Positions 1 to 5,618 of a stretch of 12,707 nt of DNA are shown piece after piece (position 1 is the stretch's first letter; each line of letters opens with the position of its first letter). The notes beneath the pieces are model-generated. The model was not told where the DNA came from. It saw nothing but the letters and a program-made list of their open reading frames with translations, and did not search any database. Both the position numbers and the translations under genes were made by a program. Source of the stretch: JALYOK01 sp031419835 (GTDB lineage: Bacteria; Pseudomonadota; Gammaproteobacteria; Burkholderiales; JALYOK01); the NCBI GenBank assembly GCA_031419835.1, contig JANOLP010000062.1:1-12707 (forward strand), in the 5' to 3' direction.

Positions 1-1
1 T

Positions 2-190
2 GGAACGCGCGGCAAAGTTCGGTTTGAGATCAGTCACCTCACCGGCGTTTTTGCTGCACTAAAAGATCCAGCATTTTTCATAAAGGCCTATATCGATCGT
101 GGCGCGGTAGCTTGGCCAGGCGATATCGATTTGGCGCCCGACGCCATGTTCGATGCGATCAAGGCGAATGGCGAGTGGGTGCTTCGTTGA
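2..190 (+). CDS. DUF2442-type small protein, 5'-truncated by window edge
   Basis: An open frame runs from the left edge to a TGA at 188-190 and gives 62 residues of C-terminal sequence. It contains the pattern GVFAALKDPAFF, followed about 10 residues later by VAWPGDIDLAPDAMFD, which matches the usual end of DUF2442 proteins (a hydrophobic strand, then a W-P-x-x-I-D-L-x-P segment). Members are typically 80-100 residues, so about 20-40 residues are probably missing to the left. DUF2442 genes often sit beside a DUF4160 gene in small two-gene units suspected to be toxin-antitoxin-like, but no partner is visible because the window begins here. The biochemical function of the family is unknown to me. 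The family call rests on motif memory alone. Confidence 0.7.
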   Translation, partial: GTRGKVRFEISHLTGVFAALKDPAFFIKAYIDRGAVAWPGDIDLAPDAMFDAIKANGEWVLR

Positions 191-200
191 ATGTGTGAAC

Positions 201-233
201 AGGCATGCGGAACACGGCGATTCACGCATGCCT
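201..233 (+). terminator. Stem-loop just after the DUF2442 gene
   Basis: A perfect 9-base inverted repeat, AGGCATGCG (201-209) and CGCATGCCT (225-233), encloses a 15-base loop. It begins 10 bases after the stop codon of the upstream gene. No run of T follows, so it is not a classical intrinsic terminator. It could be a 3'-end stabilising hairpin or a Rho-linked terminator. The position favours a 3'-end role, which is inference. Confidence 0.35.
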
Positions 234-284
234 CGGCAGGAGGCACGAAGGGATTAGCTCCAAGTACAGCCCGCAAGAACAAAT

Positions 285-456
285 GTAGGTTGGGCTGAGG
301 AACGATGCCCAACATGCTTTTTTCAATCTCTTCGGGTTCGATTCCCCGTGGCTCGCCACGTAACAAATTGGGGTTCGCGGGTTGATACCCCGCAGCTTGC
401 TGCGGGGTTGTTCATTTTTAATGCGATGTTGGGTTTCGTTCCTCAACCCAACCTAC
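285..456. repeat. REP-like doublet (REPIN) copy 1
   Basis: Two REP-like units face each other. The first (285-313) is GTAG followed by a hairpin with perfect arms GTTGGGC (289-295) and GCCCAAC (307-313) around an 11-base loop. The second (428-456) is the same unit inverted, with arms GTTGGGT (428-434) and ACCCAAC (446-452), ending in CTAC. A GTAG tetranucleotide next to an imperfect or short hairpin is the known signature of REP sequences mobilised by RAYT transposases, and inverted doublets are called REPINs. The 114-base spacer holds a second, unrelated palindrome. No RAYT gene is in the window. Confidence 0.75.
333..408. repeat. Nested GC-rich palindromes inside REP doublet 1
   Basis: Between the two REP units lies a strong hairpin with 10-base arms ACCCCGCAGC (387-396) and GCTGCGGGGT (399-408) around TT. 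A degenerate version lies just upstream: CGTGGC (347-352) and GCCACG (355-360). The flanks are similar (CGGGTTCGATTCCCCG at 333-348 and CGGGTTGATACCCCG at 378-392), so these look like two tandem copies of one motif, the first more decayed. On the plus strand the second is followed by the T-rich stretch TTGTTCATTTTTA, so it might also terminate plus-strand transcription. That role is speculative. Confidence 0.55.
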
Positions 457-465
457 GGGCTCAGG

Positions 466-483
466 CACGACTTTATTGTCGTG
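466..483 (-). other. Inverted repeat over the stop codon of the minus-strand gene
   Basis: CACGAC (466-471) and GTCGTG (478-483) form 6-base arms around TTTATT. The loop contains the TAA stop (473-475 read on the minus strand). It has no U-tract, so it is not convincing as a terminator on its own. The REP hairpin immediately beyond it (428-456) may act as the 3'-end structure of this transcript. Confidence 0.3.
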
Positions 484-2563
484 TCCTAGGCCTAACACCC
501 CAAACCGGGTTGTCGATGTAATCCGCCGCTTGGATCGGAAAATTGGATGCGGTGGTGACGCGATCCCAACCGGCCGCCGCGCCGGGCGCGCCGTGGTCTA
601 CGGCGTAGGAAAGCGCAGGCATCAGATTTCCCCAATAGTAGGTCGCTTCGATGGGGTGGCCGCTCAGGAGCGGGGCGCCGGCAGCCGCGAACGCCGGTAG
701 CTGCATCGCTTGTGCCACCGCGGCCCAGTTGGCGTACCAAGGGCCCTTGCCGCCGGTCCAATCGGGTTTGTCGGTCGGCGAATAGAATAATGTGTACAGA
801 GCGCCGTTGGGATAGCCGATAGCAATATCCGCCACGCTGCCGCCGAGTCGGCCGACAACAGATCGATATTTCCACGCCAAAAATTGACTGAGTTTTACTT
901 GAGTGGCAGGGTCGCTGACTTCTAGTTCCTTGATGTAGCCGAAGGTAGCCGTAACGAAATCGTCCTGCCAGGGTGGCGCATCGAAGACGCCGCCCGGCAC
1001 GTAATCTCCATGAGGATACGGTTGCACCAGGCCAAGCGGATTATTGGGAATGGCAACGTAGCGACCATGGTAATAGTTAACGTTCGCGACCACACTGTTG
1101 ACGAACTGTGCGCGCAATGGATCGGCGTCCGGCGTGATGGTTGCTGCCTGCAATAACGTGCGAATGGCCCAGGCGGCGCCGCGCGGGCCATTGGCCCCGG
1201 CGTAGGTTTCGAAAATGCCCAGCGTAAACTGGCGTGTAAAGTTGTTGTTCTTCAGAAAATTTGCAGTGGCCAGTAATTGCATTTCTTCCAGAAAATAATT
1301 CCACCCACTCAAGAGGTACGCCATGTATCCCATCGATGGATGATGGGTCGAGCCGTAGATGGGCGGGGCCGTTCCGGTCGCCGGTGGTGTGTAGAGATTT
1401 TTGCTTGACGCACCCCTGGCCAATGTACCGGCGCCGGAACCCATCACCAAGTCAGGATAAGTGGAAAATGCGAGTGGACGCTGCGTCGTTTCATCGCGAA
1501 AATGAATGCCGTAGCGCCCGGCGCAATAGGCATTGATCATGATGCCGCGCCACGCGCGGGGATCAGCGCCGGTGGTGAGATAGGCAACGTCCCATTCGGG
1601 CAGTAAGCCGATGGAAGGATGGTAGCCGGGTTGTCCCATGCGCAGCGGATAACCGGCCTGGTCGAGGGGAATGTAGCTGGCCGGGAGGCGCGCAAACAAT
1701 GGGCTGGTGGCCGGCGTGATGGAGCGATAGTTCGGCACCATTTTGGTCGCCATCAGGTGCGTCGTATCGTGACGTGCCGTTATTTGCGGGTCGCCGCGAT
1801 ACCAGTGCGTGAGCGTCGTACCGGATGCGAGCACGGCGCGTTGATGGTTGAGTAAGGTGAGTGCCTGCGAGAATCGTTGCGTCCCACCGAGGATAAACGT
1901 CGCAGTGCCGATCTTTTCCGTTGGCCCGGCCACGCGCAAGTAGCCATTTTCAATCCATGGCAATACGTTGACGCGCCCGCCTTTGTAAGCGCGTACTTCC
2001 AGCCAAGCAACAAGATGAGGATCGGTTCCGATGGGCTTGCGAAAAACCCAAGCACTCATTTCCGGGCCGCTCGCGAGTGTGAGCGCCGGAGAAGTCCACT
2101 GCGTACCCGCCCAACTCACCGTGCCGAAAGGGGAAAACCAGATAGACGCAGAAACGCCCGTTGCTTGCAGATTCGCCAACGATATCGGCGTAGCTGCCGG
2201 TGTTGGCGTCCCGGCGCGCAAATTGATGGTGCGGACGGTATTGGCGCTAAGACTCGCGTGGCCTGACACAATGGCAAATTTTGCACTACCGTCGGGCCAG
2301 CGATTCTTGACGAGTGCTTGAATCGTCGAAATGTCCGCCACCACAGCCGAGGATGCCGGTACCTCGCCCTTTTTGAAAGCTTGTCCAACGGTGAATGGTA
2401 ATGCGGTGCCGCCGACGGGACTCACTAGTTTCAAGTTTACCGCCGCAACGGCTGTGGCGCTTGCCGTGGCGATGGCCGTCGCAACGAGGCCCCATTGGAA
2501 AAGCCTGAGTCGAACGAATTGAGTGACTTTCATCAGCGCAACTATTTGATATGCAAGAAACAC
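473..2563 (-). CDS. Secreted protein of unknown function, RIFT-barrel/alpha-toroid lyase-like
   Basis: This is a 696-residue protein. The start is a GTG (2561-2563), chosen because a full AGGAGGT lies 4 bases before it; an in-frame ATG ten codons later (2531-2533) has no comparable site. Residues 12-41 look like a Sec signal peptide: basic KVTQFVRLR, a hydrophobic Ala-rich core, then TAVAA, so the protein is probably periplasmic or extracellular. Residues 43-260 appear beta-rich and contain RWPDGSAKFAIV (89-100), which resembles the N-terminal RIFT-barrel domain of PcRGLX/YetA-like exo-rhamnogalacturonan lyases. Residues 300-690 appear helical, with conserved-looking HHPSMGYMAYLLSG (407-420), RGAAWAIRTLLQAA (461-474) and PPWQDDF (530-536), as in alpha/alpha-toroid polysaccharide-processing proteins. 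The substrate cannot be named. The gene stands alone between two REP doublets, divergent from tpiA, with no transporter or sugar enzymes nearby. The coding call is strong; the fold assignment is tentative. Confidence 0.85.
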   Translation of the reverse strand: MFLAYQIVALMKVTQFVRLRLFQWGLVATAIATASATAVAAVNLKLVSPVGGTALPFTVGQAFKKGEVPASSAVVADISTIQALVKNRWPDGSAKFAIVSGHASLSANTVRTINLRAGTPTPAATPISLANLQATGVSASIWFSPFGTVSWAGTQWTSPALTLASGPEMSAWVFRKPIGTDPHLVAWLEVRAYKGGRVNVLPWIENGYLRVAGPTEKIGTATFILGGTQRFSQALTLLNHQRAVLASGTTLTHWYRGDPQITARHDTTHLMATKMVPNYRSITPATSPLFARLPASYIPLDQAGYPLRMGQPGYHPSIGLLPEWDVAYLTTGADPRAWRGIMINAYCAGRYGIHFRDETTQRPLAFSTYPDLVMGSGAGTLARGASSKNLYTPPATGTAPPIYGSTHHPSMGYMAYLLSGWNYFLEEMQLLATANFLKNNNFTRQFTLGIFETYAGANGPRGAAWAIRTLLQAATITPDADPLRAQFVNSVVANVNYYHGRYVAIPNNPLGLVQPYPHGDYVPGGVFDAPPWQDDFVTATFGYIKELEVSDPATQVKLSQFLAWKYRSVVGRLGGSVADIAIGYPNGALYTLFYSPTDKPDWTGGKGPWYANWAAVAQAMQLPAFAAAGAPLLSGHPIEATYYWGNLMPALSYAVDHGAPGAAAGWDRVTTASNFPIQAADYIDNPVWGVRPRTRQ

Positions 2564-2567
2564 GTTT

Positions 2568-2574
2568 ACCTCCT
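2568..2574 (-). promoter_or_regulatory. Strong ribosome binding site deciding a GTG start
   Basis: Read on the minus strand this is AGGAGGT, a near-perfect Shine-Dalgarno sequence, 4 bases before the GTG at 2563-2561. It is the reason for preferring the GTG over the ATG at 2533, even though the ATG would give a more conventional short signal peptide beginning MKVTQF. Confidence 0.75.
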
Positions 2575-2641
2575 GTCGGTAATCTATCGCAGCCTGATTT
2601 GATCAATGCCCCGCCACAACCCGCCCCGTCTTCGTCGCGCA

Positions 2642-2670
2642 ATTCGTGCAACTGAATAATCTACTGTCAA
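2642..2670 (-). promoter_or_regulatory. Possible sigma70 promoter of the secreted-protein gene
   Basis: On the minus strand a perfect -35 hexamer TTGACA (2670-2665) is followed, after 17 bases, by ACGAAT (2647-2642), a weak -10 matching TATAAT at only three positions. It lies about 80 bases upstream of the GTG start. The -35 is exact but the -10 is poor, so this is a candidate only. Confidence 0.3.
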
Positions 2671-2784
2671 ATATTTCAATCCGCACGACGGGATTGTTCA
2701 TGATGACATTATGCCGTCTAAATGGGTATGTGGATGACGACGCGGGACATTCAAGATTGTAGTCGATTCGATAAGCGCGCAAAT

Positions 2785-2863
2785 GTAGGTTGGGCTGAGG
2801 AACGATGCCCAACTTGCTTCCGCAAATATCGCAATGTTGGGTTTCGTTCCTCAACCCAATCTT
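2785..2863. repeat. REP-like doublet (REPIN) copy 2
   Basis: This is the same organisation as the doublet at 285-456 but compact. Unit one is GTAG plus arms GTTGGGC (2789-2795) and GCCCAAC (2807-2813). Unit two is inverted, with arms GTTGGGT (2836-2842) and ACCCAAT (2854-2860). The terminal CTAC has decayed to CTTT, followed by a T run. The spacer is only 22 bases and lacks the nested palindromes of copy 1. Positions 2780-2819 match 280-319 at 39 of 40 positions. Confidence 0.75.
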
Positions 2864-2878
2864 TTTGTGTTTAATTCG

Positions 2879-2966
2879 TCCTCGCGAGGAGCATTTTTTG
2901 GAACGACGCATTCTCGTATTTTTTGTCGTATAGAAAATCGAGATTGCTTAGTCGCTTCGCTCCTTT
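2879..2966. repeat. Decayed long inverted repeat
   Basis: The left part starts at the perfect palindrome TCCTCGCGAGGA (2879-2890) and continues with GAGC, ACGACGC and ATTCTCG. The right part (2938-2963) reads CGAGATTGCTTAGTCGCTTC then GCTCCT. The reverse complement of the right part begins AGGAGCGAAGCGAC and ends CAATCTCG, matching the left part in blocks (AGGAGC, CGAC, TCTCG). From memory this resembles a dispersed repeat common in proteobacterial genomes (GCGAGGAGC...GACGAAGCAATCTCG). The left arm is clearly degenerate. Confidence 0.4.
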
Positions 2967-2998
2967 TCAAGAACCCTATTGGTATCATCACCTTTAAC

Positions 2999-3029
2999 AT
3001 GTCATCCTTCGCGTTGCTCAGGATGACAT
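2999..3029. repeat. Palindromic repeat with 10-base arms
   Basis: Perfect arms ATGTCATCCT (2999-3008) and AGGATGACAT (3020-3029) surround an 11-base loop. The sequence resembles a dispersed repeat family (GTCATCCT...GCTCAGGATGAC) seen in many bacterial genomes. There is no T run, and no gene ends nearby, so a terminator role is unlikely. Confidence 0.55.
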
Positions 3030-3151
3030 AGGGATGTGGCAGCAAGAACGCCGGCGGTTCATGGTCCGTGTGCAGTATTGGCAGCGCCGATACAGGCAGC
3101 TCGCAATGACCGCATGAAACGCGATACTCGCACCTAACGTTCCGCATCGGC

Positions 3152-3188
3152 TTTCCAGTATCTGGTACGACCTAGAATAAGCGATAAT
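3152..3188 (+). promoter_or_regulatory. Possible promoter of the tpiA-secG-tRNA-nuo block
   Basis: Two -10-like hexamers, TAGAAT (3173-3178) and GATAAT (3183-3188), lie 33-48 bases before the tpiA start. The best -35 candidate is TTTCCA (3152-3157), matching TTGACA at four positions but 15 bases from TAGAAT, which is short. The location is right for a tpiA promoter, but the match is weak. Confidence 0.3.
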
Positions 3189-3220
3189 ACGCAGCTATCA
3201 AATTCTCTACTGAGCCTGCA

Positions 3221-3982
3221 ATGCGCAAAAAATTAGTAGTCGGCAATTGGAAAATGAACGGTGGCTTGGATGGCAACGAGACTTTGCTGAAAGCGCTTGC
3301 GGATGCGGCGCCAACCCTGGATGGCGTGGATGTTTCGGTCTGCGTGCCGTTTCCCTATTTATTTCAACCCGCCATGTTGCTGGAAAATACCGCGATCACC
3401 TGGGGCGCGCAAAGTATCAGCGAGCATTTGATCGGCGCTTTTACCGGCGAAGTTTCTGCGCCGATGTTACGGGAGTTTTCTTGCAAATTCGTGTTGGTCG
3501 GCCATTCCGAGCGGCGCACGCTTTATGGCGAAGACGACGCCTTGATCGCGCGCAAATTTATCGCGGCGCAAAAGGCTGGCATCACGCCGATTTTGTGTGT
3601 CGGCGAAACCTTGGCGGAGCGCGAGGCGAATGCGACTGAGGCGGTGATCGGTCGGCAAATCGATAAAGTGATCGAGCTCGCCGGTATCGCGGCGCTGGAA
3701 AATTCGGTGCTTGCCTATGAGCCGGTTTGGGCGATCGGCACGGGGAAAACCGCATCGGCGGAGCAGGCGCAAGCGGTGCATGCCTTCATCCGCAGCCGCA
3801 TTGCGAGCCACGATGCAGCCCTGGCACTCAAGCTTTTGATCCTCTATGGGGGTAGCGTAAAAGCCTCAAATGCGGCACAATTGCTGATTATGCCCGACGT
3901 TGATGGTGGCTTAATCGGCGGGGCGTCGCTGGTTGCTGAGGATTTTCTCGCAATCTGCCGCGCTGGCATCGGAGCGGCATAA
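3221..3982 (+). CDS. tpiA: Triosephosphate isomerase
   Basis: This is a 253-residue cytoplasmic enzyme interconverting dihydroxyacetone phosphate and glyceraldehyde 3-phosphate in glycolysis and gluconeogenesis. The length is normal for the family. Catalytic residues are visible: Asn9 and Lys11 in GNWKMNG, the electrophile His95 in VGHSERR, and the general base Glu167 in AYEPVWAIGTG, followed by the mobile loop 6 (AIGTGKTAS, 171-179). The phosphate-binding YGGSVK motif and the late GGASL motif are present near the C-terminus. The start at MRKKLVVGNW fits the family exactly, although the ribosome binding site is weak (TGAG about 8 bases upstream). It is followed after 36 bases by secG, an order conserved in many beta- and gammaproteobacteria. 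Confidence 0.98.
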   Translation: MRKKLVVGNWKMNGGLDGNETLLKALADAAPTLDGVDVSVCVPFPYLFQPAMLLENTAITWGAQSISEHLIGAFTGEVSAPMLREFSCKFVLVGHSERRTLYGEDDALIARKFIAAQKAGITPILCVGETLAEREANATEAVIGRQIDKVIELAGIAALENSVLAYEPVWAIGTGKTASAEQAQAVHAFIRSRIASHDAALALKLLILYGGSVKASNAAQLLIMPDVDGGLIGGASLVAEDFLAICRAGIGAA

Positions 3983-4018
3983 GTGCGCTGCTGCAACTAA
4001 AACTTTTTAGAGCAATAC

Positions 4019-4444
4019 ATGGAAACATTCGTTTGGATTATTCACACCCTCGCGGCCCTCAGCGTGATCGGCCTCGTGCTGATTCAGCATGGCAAAGGCG
4101 CAGATATGGGTGCGGCTTTCGGCAGCGGTTCGGCCGGTAGCCTCTTCGGCTCGACCGGCGCGTCGAATTTCCTCAGCAAAACAACTGGCGTTTTGGCTGC
4201 AATATTTTTTATCAGCAGCTTGGGGTTAACGTATTTATCGAGCCACCGCCAAAGCGGCGGCGTGATGCAATCGGCGCCAACGGCGGTTCAGCCTGCACCG
4301 GCGACGACCGAGAAAAAAGCGGATGCGCCGGCTTCGACAACGGCGCCGGCCGCAACTACAACGCCCGCTGTGACCGTAACGCCGACGGCAACGCCTGCAG
4401 CACCGGCGGAAGCGGATTCAAAAGCAAAGGATATTCCGAAGTAA
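4019..4444 (+). CDS. secG: Protein-export membrane protein SecG
   Basis: This is a 141-residue inner-membrane subunit of the SecYEG translocon, which assists SecA-driven preprotein export. Two membrane segments are visible, at about 4-23 (FVWIIHTLAALSVIGLVLIQ) and 57-75. They are separated by the typical glycine- and serine-rich loop HGKGADMGAAFGSGSAGSLFGSTGASNF, whose HGKGADMGAAFG and SLFGSTG pieces are the SecG signature. Residues 85-141 form an Ala/Pro/Thr-rich, low-complexity tail ending in a charged KAKDIPK. Such tails vary greatly among proteobacterial SecG proteins and are not expected to be membrane-embedded. The gene ends 16 bases before the tRNA-Leu gene, and no terminator is visible between them, so secG and the tRNA probably share a transcript. 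Confidence 0.96.
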   Translation: METFVWIIHTLAALSVIGLVLIQHGKGADMGAAFGSGSAGSLFGSTGASNFLSKTTGVLAAIFFISSLGLTYLSSHRQSGGVMQSAPTAVQPAPATTEKKADAPASTTAPAATTTPAVTVTPTATPAAPAEADSKAKDIPK

Positions 4445-4460
4445 CGAGCAGTAAAACCGT

Positions 4461-4545
4461 GCCGACGTGGTGAAATTGGTAGACACGCTGTCTTGAGGGG
4501 GCAGTGGCGAAAGCCGTATCAGTTCGAGTCTGATCGCCGGCACCA
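4461..4545 (+). tRNA. tRNA-Leu, anticodon GAG
   Basis: This is an 85-base class II tRNA with CCA encoded. The D-arm region reads TGGTGAAATTGGTAGACAC, with the leucine-type AAATTGGTAGACA. The anticodon arm is CTGTC/GGCAG around TTGAGGG, with GAG at 4495-4497, reading CUC and CUU codons. The long variable arm is TGGC-GAAA-GCC. The T-arm is ATCAG-TTCGAGT-CTGAT and the discriminator is A. The acceptor stem GCCGACG/CGCCGGC has six pairs and one A-C mismatch at the fifth position. The gene lies between secG and nuoA with no obvious promoter of its own in the 16-base gap, implying that it is cut from a longer transcript. Position and anticodon match the conserved tRNA-Leu upstream of nuoA in related bacteria. 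Confidence 0.97.
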
Positions 4546-4599
4546 ACTTAAAATTTTTTAGCAGCTCAACTTTCACATGGTGGGGATGGGCGGCAAAAT

Positions 4600-4968
4600 A
4601 TGTTAGAAAACTACTTCCCGATCCTGATTTTTATCTTTGTCGGCCTGGCCATCGGCGTGGTGCCCCTCACGTTAGGATGGCTCATCAGCCTTCGCCTCGG
4701 CACCCATAAACCCGATGCGGCGAAACTTTCCCCCTATGAATGCGGCTTCGAAGCGTTCGAAGATGCGCGCATGAAATTCGACGTTCGCTATTATCTCGTC
4801 GCAATTTTGTTCATTTTGTTCGATCTCGAAATTGCGTTTCTGTTTCCTTGGGCGGTGGTGTTGAAAGAAATCGGCTTATTCGGATTTATCGCCATGATGA
4901 TTTTTCTTGCCATTCTCGTGGTCGGATTCATATATGAATGGAAAAAAGGCGCGCTGGAATGGGACTAA
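4600..4968 (+). CDS. nuoA: NADH-quinone oxidoreductase subunit A
   Basis: This is a 122-residue inner-membrane subunit of complex I, lying near the junction of the membrane and peripheral arms. Three membrane segments are seen, at about 6-30, 64-85 and 92-112. The loop and second helix carry the family signature: SPYECGFEAFEDARMKFDVR (44-63), then YYLVAILFILFDLEIAFLFP with the conserved acidic pair Asp75 and Glu77. The length is typical. A purine-rich GGGGAT lies 12 bases before the ATG, which is rather far. The gene follows the tRNA-Leu by 54 bases and opens the nuo cluster; only 3 bases separate its stop from nuoB. Confidence 0.98.
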   Translation: MLENYFPILIFIFVGLAIGVVPLTLGWLISLRLGTHKPDAAKLSPYECGFEAFEDARMKFDVRYYLVAILFILFDLEIAFLFPWAVVLKEIGLFGFIAMMIFLAILVVGFIYEWKKGALEWD

Positions 4969-4971
4969 AAC

Positions 4972-5454
4972 ATGAGCTTTGAAGGCGTCACCGAAAAAGG
5001 TTTCGTAACCACGAAGCTGGATACTCTCGTTAACTGGACACGCACCGGCTCATTGTGGCCGATGACCTTCGGTCTAGCATGTTGCGCCGTGGAAATGATG
5101 CATGCGGGTGCATCGCGCTACGACTTGGATCGCTTTGGCGTCGTGTTCCGTCCGAGCCCGCGCCAGTCCGACGTGATGATCGTCGCCGGAACCTTGTGCA
5201 ACAAAATGGCGCCGGCGCTGCGCAAAGTCTACGACCAAATGCCCGAACCGCGCTGGGTGATTTCGATGGGCTCATGCGCCAATGGTGGCGGCTATTATCA
5301 TTATTCCTATTCCGTCGTGCGCGGCTGCGATCGGATCGTGCCGGTGGATGTTTATGTGCCCGGCTGCCCGCCGACCGCAGAAGCGCTGCTGTACGGCATT
5401 ATCCAGTTACAGAATAAGATCAAACGTACCAATACCATCGCGCGAGCGGCCTAG
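4972..5454 (+). CDS. nuoB: NADH-quinone oxidoreductase subunit B (cluster N2 subunit)
   Basis: This is a 160-residue peripheral-arm subunit carrying the terminal tetranuclear iron-sulfur cluster N2, which passes electrons to ubiquinone. The ligands are visible: the tandem pair Cys37-Cys38 in GLACCAVEMMHAG, Cys102 in GSCANGGGYYHYSYS and Cys132 in VPGCPP. The short, unextended form (160 residues against about 220 in E. coli) is typical of beta- and alphaproteobacterial complex I. It is probably translated together with nuoA, 3 bases upstream. Downstream there is an unusual 164-base gap before nuoC containing a palindromic repeat cluster. Confidence 0.98.
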   Translation: MSFEGVTEKGFVTTKLDTLVNWTRTGSLWPMTFGLACCAVEMMHAGASRYDLDRFGVVFRPSPRQSDVMIVAGTLCNKMAPALRKVYDQMPEPRWVISMGSCANGGGYYHYSYSVVRGCDRIVPVDVYVPGCPPTAEALLYGIIQLQNKIKRTNTIARAA

Positions 5455-5518
5455 GGGCTAAGAATTTTCTCTCTTTTCCATTTCGTTTCCGCGCCTGCGA
5501 CGCTTACCCTCCCTCCAA

Positions 5519-5575
5519 CCCTCTCCCACTTTCGCGGGAGAGGGAGTGTCCCCTCGCCCCGCTTCGGGGAGAGGG
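5519..5575. repeat. GC-rich double hairpin repeat between nuoB and nuoC
   Basis: Hairpin A has perfect 9-base arms CCCTCTCCC (5519-5527) and GGGAGAGGG (5536-5544) around an 8-base loop. Hairpin B pairs CCCCG (5557-5561) with CGGGG (5565-5569) around CTT and, after one G-A mismatch, CCCTC (5551-5555) with GAGGG (5571-5575). Outer flanks (about 5506-5527 and 5566-5588) are also roughly complementary, so the whole block could fold as one long structure. From memory it resembles a dispersed CCCTCTCCC/GGGAGAGGG repeat common in beta- and gammaproteobacteria. There is no T run, so simple termination inside the operon is not indicated. Confidence 0.7.
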
Positions 5576-5618
5576 CTAGGGTGAGGGGAGCGGCGCTGGT
5601 TTATGTAGATTCCACGAA

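Larger units (their letters stand above)
2564..3220. other. 657-base non-coding region rich in decayed palindromic repeats
   Basis: This is the intergenic region between the divergent secreted-protein gene and tpiA. The short open frames here run through repeats and show no protein-like composition or ribosome binding sites, so no gene is called. It holds, left to right: the candidate minus-strand promoter and ribosome binding site, a second REP doublet (2785-2863), a perfect 12-base palindrome (2879-2890) followed by six T, a repeat arm CGAGATTGCTTAGTCGCTTC (2938-2957), a 10-base-arm palindrome (2999-3029), a fragment CTCGCAATGAC (3100-3110), and a weak candidate promoter before tpiA. Confidence 0.7.

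Noticed and set aside
333..358. GGGTTCGATTCCC followed by TGGCTCGCCA, resembling a tRNA T-arm with acceptor end and CCA.
   Set aside because: The stem register is off by one relative to a CCA end, no anticodon or D-arm lies upstream, and the sequence aligns well with the neighbouring palindrome at 378-408. It is better explained as a decayed copy of that repeat.
2603..3147. Short open frames on both strands in the intergenic region before tpiA.
   Set aside because: They run through REP and other palindromic repeats, lack ribosome binding sites and encode no recognisable domain.
4546..4599. AAAATTTTTT just after the tRNA as a possible terminator.
   Set aside because: No hairpin lies directly before the T run other than the tRNA itself, about 10 bases away, and the nuo genes would then need a promoter that is not visible in the remaining bases.
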